Shown here in pieces: positions 49,590-61,400 of a DNA stretch of 64,000 nucleotides. The DNA comes from Spironucleus salmonicida (Eukaryota; Fornicata; Diplomonadida; Hexamitidae), in assembly GCA_000497125.2 (NCBI GenBank), contig CM035321.1, positions 1,268,001 to 1,332,000 of the forward strand. The letters are read 5' to 3'. Position 1 is the stretch's first letter. Each line of letters begins with the position of its first letter. The translations under genes were made by a program, and so were the position numbers. The notes below the pieces were generated by a model, which was not told where the DNA came from, searched no databases, and worked only from the letters and a program-made list of their open reading frames with translations.

Positions 49590-50744
49590 TCACTCATAAA
49601 GTTTTACGTGAATATTTTCCAAAAACTCGCAATCAAATTCATATTCCAACTAAATCAACTTCTCCACTATAGATTATAGTTAAAAATTAACTATATTGTC
49701 TTCACATATTTCAAACTAATTTATTTGCATAACCTATTCGTAAACCGCCTAGTTATACACAACGTCTAAGTCCATAATCCACTATACAGTATACAGTAAA
49801 TTTCCAAACTCATACGAATCAGTTTGCCAATGTACTTTTTAAATTAATGCCATATAGCTCTCCCGTAAATCAATCTACTATTCACAAAGTTATTAGACTA
49901 ATTTATATACTTTCCAGGCGATCGAACTGTCTATAACCCTTTTTAGCCACAGGTCTAACTGTTATGCTTTAAAATTATTTATTTAATTCTTACCTACAAG
50001 AGTTTAAAGTAACACTATCAGAGCAGCTTGGAATCGCTTGTTTAATATTTCTTCAGGAACAAAAAACTACATGCAAATCTGGCTTACCATTGAAACATGG
50101 CTATCACCCAAATATCTTATGAATTCTGAAAGGTAAATGACGGTGTTACGCTTGAATGTTAACGAAGATCTTGCAGATAGCTCCGTTTCCAGCTTCATAC
50201 AGAAGCCGTCAACATCATATGAAAAATCCTTTGAAAACAGAAACCTAGCAATAGCAAAATGCTCCTCGTAGACACATGGTATGAACAAAATATCCTAGAT
50301 TTTTTGCTCAGTCAACAGAGCACATCTGAAATCAAATGGCGAATCCCAACCTATATTTTTGATTATTTTCAGAAGCTTTCGCTGAATCACTGTAGAAGAT
50401 GATAAATAGCATATTTTAATAGCTTTTACCAAATTAGAAAGTTCTTATGGCATGATTTCATAAAAATTCTTAGCAAACGAAAAACGTAGAAGAGCCCAGG
50501 TTGTTTCTTCCAAATGGAGATTTGCAAGTATATGTGGATAAAGAAGCAAAAACTATGAATCTGAGACGTTTTCAGCGTTTAGCCTGATGTTGTCCCAGTC
50601 AAATTGATCCAGATACTGTCTTACTTGATCTACGCTTGCCTGATTATATTTAGGTAATTTAAGTTGATTAATTTGTTGTGTAGATGATTCTTCTTCAATT
50701 TCCAGGACCTATTTTTACTTATTCAGATACATCTGTCTAGACAT
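49590..50744 (-). CDS. helical-repeat protein, 384 aa
   Basis: ATG 50742-50744 (MSRQMYLNKQKQVLEIEEES) to TGA 49590-49592 (GAGTGAC). After about 35 polar residues the chain is a run of amphipathic helices of 15-20 residues (WALLRFSFAKNFYEIMPQEL; LVKAIKICYLSSSTVIQRKL; VYEEHFAIARFLFSKDF; VIYLSEFIRYLGDSHVSM), like ARM/HEAT proteins. A very divergent importin-alpha-like protein is one possibility; there is no clear IBB or NLS-binding Trp/Asn array. Its stop is 13 bp from the CNOT3 stop. Confidence 0.7.
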
Positions 50745-50959
50745 TTACTTGTAATTAAACATATTATTATATGTTAAATAATATTACTAGTTTAATGGAA
50801 TTCAAAATTAATTTTAATCTCGAAAAAAATTTACTGAACGTGATCCATAATTAATAGTAATATAATATATTATTTGTATAAGAATAGTAATTGTTACATA
50901 CGTTTTAATAATAATAAGTTCAGCTAAGTGAATAAAAATTACAACTCTTATCCTCAATA

Positions 50960-51694
50960 ATGATAAGGAACGAACGGGTTAGATAGCTTCAAAAGCTCAA
51001 TTAATAAGGCTCTAATTAACATTATGATACAATAGTATATTTAAATAGTCTTAAATATATGAATAGTGATCTTAAGAGCTTTAAAAACAAACTTATGACA
51101 ACTTAAAATAAAGATAAATTTTTAAATTTATTAAAACATTATAATTCTCAATATAAGGCAAATATTACGTTTTCCGATCATGGTTAAGAAATTATTATGG
51201 AAGAAGGCGATAACATAGAACCGATGTTGTAAACAGAAATTTTTCCTCCTGATCACCCGATCATTTACTATAAATAATAAATTTCCAATTTAAATAAATA
51301 AATTCTCATTCTATAGTCGCCTAAAAATGAAATTCTGTCTATATTCGCGTCTAAACTTGAGAATCTATAATAGGAACTGAAATTAAAAAACTAGAATATT
51401 AATGAATTAAAAAATACTATTTAGGCCATAAGTGCTAAGAAAAAATTAAATATTGATTAAATAATAATGGATAATGAATAATATAAAACAGAATTATTAG
51501 CTTAAACGCAACTAATAAATTCACTAACTGAAAAAATTGACGGTTGTGACTTTTAAATGAAAGAAGCCTAATAAATTTAAGAAACTTTATTGCAAAAGGA
51601 AATAGTATAAAATTCAAGTATTCTTGAAAAACTTCTAAAGAAGTAAAATGCTGATCTATCTAAGTAAACTTCAGAGGAAAAATTAAACTAGTGA
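50960..51694 (+). CDS. coiled-coil protein, 244 aa
   Basis: ATG 50960 (MIRNERVRQLQKLNQQGS) to TGA 51692-51694 in TAGTGAG. A central acidic, Pro-containing region (EPMLQTEIFPPDHPIIYY) is followed by coiled coil over about residues 105-240 (ISNLNKQILILQ; LENLQQELKLKNQNINELKN). Nearly every Gln is TAA or TAG. Heads a run of three plus-strand genes (50960, 51754, 52257). No family identified. Confidence 0.7.
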
Positions 51695-51753
51695 GATATA
51701 ATTCTAATTTGTGTAGATAAATATAACTTATTAATATATTATAGTATTTTTGA

Positions 51754-52218
51754 ATGAAGTTTAGAAACATGGTATAAGATTCTTATAAAAGAGCTCAGTT
51801 AAATAGTAGGAAAATATTATTCTAAGATTCATAAAAAGAATAGATAAAGAAGTCAGTAGTCAATCAATAATCATCTGAAATTATGAATTAAAATAATTCA
51901 TCTTAGGATTTGAAATATGAATCCTTGCTATATTCTTTCTAAAGATCTGATGAAATAGTAGATACTTATAAACCTGGTTTGATATTATCATAGATTATTT
52001 AACAGAGAGATGAAATATATAAAAATGAATAAATTAAAGATAGCTAGTTTACATAGCAAATAAAATATGAACATGTAAAAGAGATGTAATCGATGCGAAA
52101 ATCGAGAGTAATATATTCACGTCCATAATCGAGTTCTACTATTATATAAAAGCATCACGTCGCTCTTAACTTTAATGATATCGAACTAGAAGATATTTTG
52201 TTTATTGAAGAAAAGTGA
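51754..52218 (+). CDS. hypothetical protein, 154 aa
   Basis: ATG 51754 (MKFRNMVQDSYKRAQLNSRK) to TGA 52216-52218 in AAGTGAG. The chain is Gln/Ser/Lys-rich, with a basic patch (MQSMRKSRVIYSRPQSS, about 112-128) and an acidic end (FNDIELEDILFIEEK). Probably mostly disordered. It lies 59 bp after one gene and 38 bp before the next; the promoter element of the EF-hand gene sits directly behind its stop. Confidence 0.6.
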
Positions 52219-52229
52219 GTATTATACTA

Positions 52230-52242
52230 TATTATTATATAT
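52230..52242 (+). promoter_or_regulatory. TATTATTATATAT promoter-like element
   Basis: Lies between the stop at 52218 and the ATG at 52257, so it must serve a 38-bp intergenic spacer. Identical over 13 bases to the element at 25575. Confidence 0.45.
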
Positions 52243-52256
52243 CTATATTTTATCTA

Positions 52257-52655
52257 ATGGAAGAAAAAGCCTTAACTGTATTTAAAAAGCATTGCAACGA
52301 ATATCTTATTACAGAAACTACAAAATTGCCATTATTACTGTAAGAACTGGGAATTTCTCCTAAGCTCGCTCACTATTTTACTGCTCATATCAAAACTGAA
52401 TTAATGACGATTTCATAATTCATTACAATAATCAAAAAAATGGAATCCCTTCAAGATTAGATTGAGAAATTTCTCGACAAATTCGGCACTGACAAAACAA
52501 TAACTTTGCAAGATTTAGTCTCTATTTTGGAGAAAAAGGGCGAAAAATTTTCTCTTTCGGAAGTGCAAAAATTTTTCAATGAGAGCGATATGGACAAGGA
52601 TGGCGTTGTGGGCTTGCAAGACCTTTTGAAAATTATCCAGCCGAGTGAAAAATGA
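52257..52655 (+). CDS. EF-hand calcium-binding protein, 132 aa
   Basis: ATG 52257 (MEEKALTVFKKHC) to TGA 52653-52655, with AGTGAAA three codons before the stop. A near-canonical EF loop lies at 111-122 (DMDKDGVVGLQD): Asp at 1, 3 and 5, Gly at 6, but Asp instead of Glu at 12. The preceding half of the pair (about 66-90, FLDKFGTDKTITLQDLV) is degenerate and probably does not bind Ca2+. Size and layout resemble a half-calmodulin or centrin-like sensor. The target is unknown. Stop is 5 bp from the convergent MORN gene. Confidence 0.8.
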
Positions 52656-52660
52656 GCAAA

Positions 52661-53029
52661 TCACTGTGCCCTGAAGTCCTCTTCCTTCTTAAACTGTCCT
52701 ACTCTGACCCTGGACGCTGCAACCGGAACTGAGCCAACTGTTTCCTCGTAAAATCTTCTGTCCTTTGGTGTGATATAATCCCACTTTTCCTCCTCAAATT
52801 GCAGGCCGTCTTTGAAGAAAACTTGGTATTCCATCAGTTCCCCATTGTGCCATTTCCCGACAATTTTGCCTTCCGGAAACTCAAGTTGGCCGTCACCGTG
52901 AAATTTTCCTGACTAAAATGACCCAATATATGTAGTTCCGTCTCCAATTTTCATTACTCCCTCGCCATCTGGTTCATTAGTAGCAATTCCGCCAGAATAG
53001 TCAATTTAGTTCAAGTTTAAATATTCCAT
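52661..53029 (-). CDS. MORN5: MORN5-like MORN-repeat protein, 122 aa
   Basis: ATG 53027-53029 to TGA 52661-52663. Three MORN repeats lie at about 10-70 (DGEGVMKIGDGTTYIGSF; GKFHGDGQLEFPEG; GKWHNGELM). They are followed by the segment DGLQFEEEKWDYITPKDRRFYEE, which matches the post-MORN region of animal MORN5 (DGL.YDE..W.Y....DRRFY.E). MORN5 is associated with motile flagella in animals. The family's C-terminal extension is shortened. Gln codons are mixed. Confidence 0.85.
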
Positions 53030-53057
53030 GGCGGAAAGAATTTTATATATCTATTAA

Positions 53058-53068
53058 GATATAATAAT
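53058..53068 (-). promoter_or_regulatory. ATTATTATATC promoter-like element
   Basis: On the minus strand, 28 nt before the ATG of the MORN5-like gene (53029). It shares the ATTATTATAT core with elements at 25575 and 52230. Confidence 0.35.
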
Positions 53069-53273
53069 GAATAATTGTTATAAAATTATAAAGGCAATAG
53101 AAAGATTTTTTTAGGCATTGAGAAGAATAGATGCAAATCGATAAGTTGACTAAAAAATTTAACTTTTGATGTTTAGATAGTGAATGCTAGAAATATCGAG
53201 ACTAATTATGAAAAAAGTATCTTATTTTAGCAACGGTAATTGCAAATTGAATATTTTAAAAAATTAATTCATC

Positions 53274-54833
53274 TCAAAATTGCATCCCGCTGAACAATTT
53301 AATAAACTTACCTTCTGACTAAGTAGATGTTTATTAAAACTAATCTAGTTCGATAATTTCGGTATCTCCCATCAAATTTTCATTAAAAGTACTTGTCTTA
53401 TGAACATCGCGTTCTGTAAATCCTTTAGTACCTCGTTCAAACCGGAAAACACCCATAAAGAAAGTTATACTTACTACACCTATTCCCAAAAATGCAGAAA
53501 ACATGTAAACCCAAAAAACTGATTTGGCGCTTAATGTGCCTTTTCCTGAATTGTCTCCATAAAAAAGATTGTTTACTAATACCGCTATTGATACACCTAT
53601 AGAATGTCCAGTATTGGTTACAATTTAATTAAAGACACCAATTTAATTAGCATATTTTGGTGGAGATGCTGAAAAATTATAATTGGTTAGACAAATTGTT
53701 GTAGCAACAAACAATCCCATACCAATAAAATTTAGTATTCCGTATAGTGGTATATTTAAAAAATATCTAACATGAAGCCCATTAAATAGTAATACAACTA
53801 TATATACTGAATAAATTATTAAAATAGATCGCTTGGTAATAAGTTTTTTGAACATCAAATTACCAATAGGAGAAAAGACAAATGAGCCACATCCAGCTAC
53901 AGCTATAACAATACCTGATATTGCTGGAGTCAAATTTACTAACCGCATTTACACATATGGCATATAAAATTTCTCACAGAAAGATATAGTATTGTTAAGT
54001 AGAATTAAAAGTTCCACCAAAATTGTTGATTTATTGAATACCTCTAGTGCAAAAATAGGATTTTTAGACCATTTTTTATTGTAAACAAAGAAAAATATAA
54101 TAATTCCAATTGATAATACCAATAATATTGAGCTAGCATAATAAGGAATAAATTGATCAGATAAACCCGTTAAAGACAATATTAATAATGATAATCCAAT
54201 GGAAAGCTAAATTACTCCAATAAAATCTATTTTTGCGTGTCGAGTTGGTACTTTATAAGGCAGAGTACTTACTTAAGCAATAACATAAATAATCGCGACA
54301 CATCCAGTTATAACGAACATATAACGCCAACTGGATGCTTATGCTACCACTCCAGCTACAGATGCTGAAAAAATCATACCGACTGGTACCATGATACTGA
54401 TTATAGCAATTGCAGTTGGGAGTTTATTAGGCTAAATAAGTATATATGCTAAAGGTGTTGAAGATGGCAATACTAAACCTAGTCCAATAGAAGCTCCCAA
54501 TCTTAAACTTAGTACACCGGCAAAAGATGTTTCCAGCTATGGAATTAAGAACATGATATTACAAATTGCAAACAAAATAGTACCTATAGTAAAGACAATT
54601 GGTGTTCCAAATTTATCCGCAAGTTTTCCAGTCATCGTAGCTGTAATAACTACCGTTAGTAATTCAATATTAATAATCCATGAGGCTATTGCAGTGGTAA
54701 TTCCCAAAGAGGCAGCGATTAGGGGCAAATTATTATTAACATGTGCAGATGATAATGCATATAGAAATTAAGCGGGGGCAGTAATCATTGCAGTCTTCCA
54801 TCCGACAGTTTTCCGTAATTCATATCTTCCCAT
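53274..54833 (-). CDS. MFS drug:H+ antiporter-like transporter, 519 aa
   Basis: A multi-helix transporter of the major facilitator superfamily, probably the 14-helix DHA2 type. MFS motif A is clear at residues 69-81 (GKLADKFGTPIVF) in the loop between helices 2 and 3. The fifth-helix region has SIMVPVGMIFSASVAGVVA, similar to motif C (gxxxGPxxGG). Later helices follow through residue 470, then a polar tail with a TEIIELDQF segment. It could export drugs or metabolites; substrate unknown. ATG 54831-54833; TGA 53274-53276. It is a different subfamily from the transporter at 23744. Confidence 0.82.
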
Positions 54834-54941
54834 TTGATTTATTACAGATATACTTAAGTTTAATATATAATTAATTAAATAGTCTCTAATAGAGTTTTAA
54901 GAAAATACGATTATTATATAAAATAGTTAGAATATTATTAA

Positions 54942-56378
54942 ATGATTATAAAACCACTCGGACCTAAGTTAATTTTTGATACAGAATTTTATGATTAGGA
55001 GGTTTATAACTCCTTATAAATTACCCAAAGTAGAGATTAAAATAATTATTTAACACCAAAATAGATTTCTACATTAAAGTTGCTTGAAGTTTTTCTAAAT
55101 CCCAACGAGATTAAATATATGAGGAAATAAAATATGGATTTTTGTAATGTAACAAAGCATGCTATTGCAAATTCATTGTCATCTGGTGTTGTATTTTGCA
55201 TAATTATAAGCAAGTTTTTATAAGATTTATAATTTATATTAAACCCAAAAACTGAGAAAGAACGAAAAATTAATTTTAACTGCGTTTCATCATTTTTGGA
55301 ATCATAGAATATATCCACATCAGAAGTATCCATTGAAAATTTTGATGTAATTATGGATTTAGCACAGTAATTGCTTTAAAAAGTTCAAAAAATCTAGGTT
55401 TAAACGGCGATAACTAGTCAAGTTTAAACTAAAGTGAATTAAACATTAATATGTAAAAACTAGTAGAAAGTTGATAAATTTACTCCAAACTGGGTGATTA
55501 AAAAGATAAATGATACGAACATTGAAAATAAATTAGAATTTATAAATTAAAATAATGATATTTTCCAAAAGGTAGAGTTTTTTAATACTAGGTATAATAG
55601 TTCAATGAATTTCTTAGAGAATACTGCTCAAAACGGGACTATATATGTGAAAATCTTATAATCATCTGGCTATAATATAAGTATTGAAAAACCATAAACT
55701 ATAGCTAATTGTAAAAATAATATTCAAGGAGTTTTAAATCTTTTAATTAAACTAGGAATTAAAAAAGTTCCAAACCTGGAATAAATACTGAAACATGATT
55801 TGTTTTCAGTTATTTTACTGTTATATATAGTAATAGGTATTTCAACAAATTTCGGCTTGATTTAGCCACCTTCTTACAAAAAGATTATTGACTTCATTAA
55901 ATGCCTAGAAATAGAAATCAATAATATAGACTAAATCATTCCTTTAATGTAAAATGGTGTAATTATAAGACAGTTCTTAAAACGGATGTTTATATTTCAA
56001 AATATAGATATACATTTACCTAAAAGCGATAGAATGCTTAGAACAAAAAGTTAATGTTTAAACTATCTTTAAAAATTAAAAGCAATAGCAGCAGATGGAA
56101 ATATTATTATACTATAAAATGTTGCTGATATTTGTGATAATAATTTAATTATTATTAAAAAAGAATTGGAACACTATATAGAAATTTATACATTAAATAA
56201 TGGTATAATTCTTGATTTTTAATCTATCAGTCCAAACTTTATAAAATATGGAGGAATATAACCCATATATTTGATAGATAACCTATATCTTAATTAATAA
56301 TTTCTTAATCTAGAAATATTATATCCTAATATATAATTATAAAAAATCACTTAAAATGACTAATAATTGTAATAGTGA
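54942..56378 (+). CDS. protein with three CH-like segments, 478 aa
   Basis: ATG 54942 (MIIKPLGPKLIFDTEF) to TGA 56376-56378. Three segments resemble calponin-homology (CH) domains. The first is residues 75-145 (LSSGVVFCIIISKFLQDLQ, KINFNCVSSFLESQNI). The second is about 205-285 (NGTIYVKILQSSGYNISIEK, CKNNIQGVLNLLIKLGI, HDLFSVILLLYIVIG). The third is about 295-390 (KIIDFIKCLEIEI, LMQNGVIIRQFLKRM). Fimbrin-type proteins bind filaments with tandem CH domains; diplomonads have divergent actin cytoskeletons. The assignment rests on pattern only. The last 23 bp overlap the next gene in another frame. Confidence 0.6.
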
Positions 56379-58455
56379 TTAGAATATTGATCAACCACTT
56401 GTTATCTCGGAATTAGAATAATCTCTTACGAATTATTCAGAAATTTCTTAAAAATTAAGAATAGGCTAAAGGTTAAGCTACTCATCATTAACGCTAGACA
56501 TATTAATTTTTATGTTTTTGGTCTCTAGTATAGTTGTAATAAATATTAATAACTTATTATCCTAAAAACAGTAGGTAGAATATTCTTAAACTAAAATTAT
56601 TCAATTCATCATTTTGATTGTCTTTAATCATGCTCATGGAGATTTTTTGTTTGTATACAGCTTTCTAGTCATATCGATATTTCCATCTATCCTGTAATTT
56701 AAAGATTAAACCATTGCTAATAACGTAATTGATATTATTTTTGCAGTATTAGTTTTCATATCTTTCCATTTGAAATATTACTCTAGAAAATATATTTTCA
56801 CAGAATTTGTTTAAATAGGATAAATACTATTTAGTATAACAATTAATTTCTTACTTACCGCTGGGATGATTATCTTATAGTCAATAATATAGGAATTAGA
56901 TGTCAACAATAATCAAGAAATTAAATATTTTACTATTTATGCTGGTTAGGAAATTCTTATTTTCATCCTAACGTGTGCATGTTTAGTATATCAGCACTAT
57001 TTTAATGAAATGTCTGTTAGCTTCAAAGCTGTAATAGTTATTCTTCTGTTATGTTTAATTTTTGGGCTGGTCATTGCAGGTATTTTAAATTTGGTTCTAA
57101 TAATTTATATATCTGGTTATAATTATGTCAAAAATCTAGATCCTGTTATTATTAGTACATGGACAGAATTCACATTCCCTTCATTCTCACCTGCATCGAG
57201 TAAATCATTAGCAGCATTAATCTCTACATTTATGTAGTTTTTCATGTTAGATTATATAAATTTTAATTTTTCAAGAGAATTTACATTCTAAAATATTAAA
57301 TTTTTCAAGACTTAAAAACTTATATTTTAAATTTTTTTTGCTGAAAAATATGAGATTATAATATCAAGTATTTTTATCCTAATAAGCTTTGCAACTGTTA
57401 GTGTAGCAGATTTTATTAACTTGTTTTTCTTATTCATTTCTGGTGCTTTATTTCACGACTCTGTGTTAAAAACAATCCTAAATTACTTATCATTTGCATT
57501 TGTTATACTTATCATTTTTCTTTATCTTTTTATTTGCTACAAATAGAAATTATAAAATGGTAAGTCTGTTAAATACGGCATCCTCTAATTTCTAGTAGGG
57601 ATATTTGCTATTCCAGGTGCATTCTCTATTGCATTAGTCAAAGTAATTTTCACTAACATTTTACCATGCTAACTGTAAAATACAGGTCAAGTAATTATCA
57701 CTCAGCTAATAACTCCTGTTACCGCGGCCCTCTCATTTATTGTTTCTTTTCCATACTTCTACTAATTGTATAACTAATACACTAATCTCGAATAGACATC
57801 ACAAAACTAGCGTAAAAACTTATTAATCGCTAGTAAGATAGTTTCTAGTGCAAATAATAGTCATTTTGATAATAAGTTACCATTTTCGACAGCTCAATTG
57901 AAGTAACTTTAAAAAGCTAAAGTTTATATAAGAGCAACAGATACGTAGCTACAAATAGCGTTTGCTGGTGCCAGAACATTCTAAATTTTTTCACTGAGTA
58001 AAATGATTATTTCTGGCTTTGATTGGATACGTTATAGTTTCTCACGTAATAGAATTTATACATTCAGTTAGTAACAAACTTTCATACCTAAGTATGCTGT
58101 AGATAGAGCAAAATTAGTTTAATAGATAGTATGTGAAACAAACTTCGGCGGATTGGAAATAGTAATTGCTGGTCATCATTTTGGGGCTATTTCGGCGTTA
58201 TACTTGGCTGAAAAACTAGGCGTTAGAGAAGTGTACACTTTTAACGCACCTATGCTAGTTAAATAGTCATTTTATGAACATGTAGGAGCTATGGGAATTG
58301 ATAGTAGCTAGAAATTAAAAATAAGTAGCATTTTAAATCAGTAAGGAAAGTGGGGTAATTGCTTCTATGTTAATGGTGGAGAGTGGCCTACTAGGGTATT
58401 TAGTGGTGCAGGTGTGTGCAGTGACATAATATGGGAAATTAAAAAGCTATAATGA
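56356..58455 (+). CDS. polytopic membrane protein with a degenerate lipase-3-like domain, 699 aa
   Basis: ATG 56356 (MTNNCNSDQNIDQPL) to TGA 58453-58455. About ten hydrophobic helices fill residues 45-480 (DILIFMFLVSSIVVIN; VIVILLLCLIFGLVIAGIL; AFVILIIFLYLFICY). The last 200 residues are soluble and look like an alpha/beta-hydrolase of the class-3 lipase type: IVIAGHHFGAISALYLAEKL with GHHFG at 606-610, then VREVYTFNAPML. In active enzymes this motif is GHSLG; here Ser is replaced by His608. The catalytic nucleophile is therefore missing, which suggests a non-enzymatic or altered role. The start overlaps the CH-like gene by 23 bp. Confidence 0.75.
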
Positions 58456-58466
58456 TAAATTTTCTC

Positions 58467-61400
58467 TCACTTCTTCTTAATTGGCGCAATCATAGTTCTT
58501 CTGAGCATACCTGCAGTACGGCAAATAGCAATAATGGCTCTAAGACCCCAATCATAATGGTCTTATTTTGACAGCAATTCCTTATTTAAATTGTATAGAG
58601 TGATAAACTTTTTAGCTAGCTCTCTAGCAGCCATGAAACCGTTAGAAATAAGCATAATTTCTGTAATTTAGCAGAAATCAGGTACCACCATAGCAACACC
58701 TCTAAATAGTGCTTTCAAGTTATCCGGTAATTCGGCACGACCGGCATAACCAGGATTCATAGTAATGAAATAACCAACTTATTTGTTTAACTTAGCCTTT
58801 GGCATACCAGGACGCTCTTCTTCATCTCCTAGTGTAAAATATTGTTTATCTGCGCGAATAGCATCTAAGACAGTTTTAACCTGCATAGCGACGACAGACA
58901 AAACCTCTACTTCAATTCTATTGAATTCATCGAAGCAACCCCATGAACCAGAAAGTGAAAGACCGTAAAATATATTACCAAGTGATCTATAGTCCATTTC
59001 TGGTGAGCAATTGAAAACATAAACCATACGACCTAAGGCTCTACCCAAATCTTTAGTTGTCTCAGTTTTACCTGTACCAGCAGGCCCAGCAGGAGCACCA
59101 CCAAGTATCAAATGTAGTGATTGTGTAAGAGTAATATAACATCTATCTGTAAGAGCTGTAACGACTAATCTGGCAGTGCAACCTAAATACTCGTAAGTAT
59201 ATAGGAATTCTGCGTCACAAATATTAACATAACAATCTTATTATTATTCATCCCAACGGAATTTCAACTAAGATTACCAAGCAAAAGCAGAAATTACCTC
59301 AACCTTGTCTCTGATTAATGCGGCAACTATATCCTTTGAATGCACTTCAATTGTACAAATAGTAGCAATTTTGGTACGCATATTTTTATCTAAATCACCC
59401 TAAGTCATAGTAATGAAATTAAGCAAGGCGTCGTTTTGCTTCTTATTGTACTCTTTAAGAGCCTGTTCATTGCCTTCTTCCAGACGCTCGAAAGCAGCTC
59501 CAGTATCAGATGTCCAAAAGTTTTGCAATGCAACCAAACAAATTTATGCTGGATAAACATCTAACCATTTTTCTCTATCCATATCTTAGAATTACTATAA
59601 AGAAGATAGAAGACTACTACGCAAAGTATCCATCATATATACAACTAATTTGTTGAGCCACGATTCTACGGGACCATCACATAGGCAATTAGCATGCAAT
59701 TAAACAATTTCATTTTCTCCTGAAACCATTGCAGTCGCTTCTTTACAAAGAGCATCATCAGTAGTCCATTTTAAGGCGTGCATATTATCAAATATTTTTG
59801 AAAGATGGCGTTCGACCTATTTAGGCTGTTAACCTTTAGACAGAATATCTAACAAGTCTACAGAAGAAACAAAATAGAATCTTGGGAATAAACGACGTTT
59901 AGTATCAAGATAGTCGGCAAGAGCCTTTTCGCATTTTTATAATTTTTCTTACATTTACTCAAGATTTTCTTACAGGCCAGCCTATTATGCTGATTCAATA
60001 CAATTTGAGATCCAAACAGCAGAATTCATTGCAACAATCCAAGATTCATTCATTTGTTCAAAGCGTTTAGAATCTTCAGGTAGCTACTCTCTGATATCCT
60101 ACGATCCAATGAATATAGGATAAAGATAGCTCCAAGTACGTTAGACTTCAGACCAAACCTAAATAACAGAATCGACTTGAGCTAATTTCTTTTGCCAGTC
60201 CATTACTTCGTCGTAGAAAAATTTAACATATTTATTAGAGACCATGTTCTAGACAGCAAGCTAATCTTATTCTAACTGGTCAGCTACTTCTTCAGGAACT
60301 TAAATATTATATAGAAGTTCTTTACCAGATTTTATTTATTCTGCGTCCTCTTCTAACATGGGCTAGGTCAAAATAATCAAATTAACATCTCCATGGTGGA
60401 TAAAATTGAAGTTGAGGTCTTTCCAAACTTAGTTTAATGCAGTAAGTTATTTTTCCATTGAAAGTTCTTTTTCTGCTTTAGATACGATTTCTTCAACAGC
60501 GTCTGAGTGTTCGTGCAGATTAAGCTTGATTAAATCAGATAATTAAAACTTGTCATCAATAGTAAATGAAACTTTAGTAAGTTCTTTTAATTATTCCCAA
60601 TGACGGCCACGCATAGCATGAGAGCGTAATTTCTGGATAAGTGGCAATGTTTTCAAGAAATTCTTAACTAAGTTATCTAATTTGACATAAGCATCGTTAC
60701 CACGAGACATACGGTCAACAGATCTGATTTCCTTTACAAACTTCTTCATATTCTCTTCCATATATTCTACATCAACATCCTTGAATAAAGTATTATTCCA
60801 TGAACCTAATTGAGACTCAACCATATCAGTAATATCCCAAATTAGCTTGAGAGAAACTAACTCTTTCTAAAGATTTGCAATAAGATTAATCTCTTCCATC
60901 TCTTTATCATTGGCAAATGAAGAATCAAATAGTTTTTGTTTTTCAGTTAAGAAAAGAGCTTGATCACGCAACTCTCCTAATTCGACTAAGCAAGTATCAA
61001 GCATTTCATAGGCTCTATCTATACCAACATCTCTAAGGAAAGGACCTTTCGATTTAAAGTGCTCTTTGAAATCCCAAACTTTGTTCTAGAAAACTTTAAC
61101 AGACTCAAATGTTTTTTATGTTTCCTCTTAAACTAATGGAGCTAGTTCTTCTCTCTTATTATAAGATATTTATTTAACTTTTTCCCATTCCTTTGGTAAG
61201 GATTCAACTAAAGAGGATACTTCAGGTGCAAATTAAATATTGTGTCTTTATAACATCTGCATCAATTCTTTAATAGGTTCAAACATCGTATCATACATAA
61301 GCGTGTTATCTTTTATATCTTTTTAAATGATTAAAGCATCTTCTAAAGATTATCCGGCTACGATTTCAGATTATAATTTAGCTTTAGCATTATTGCAGAA

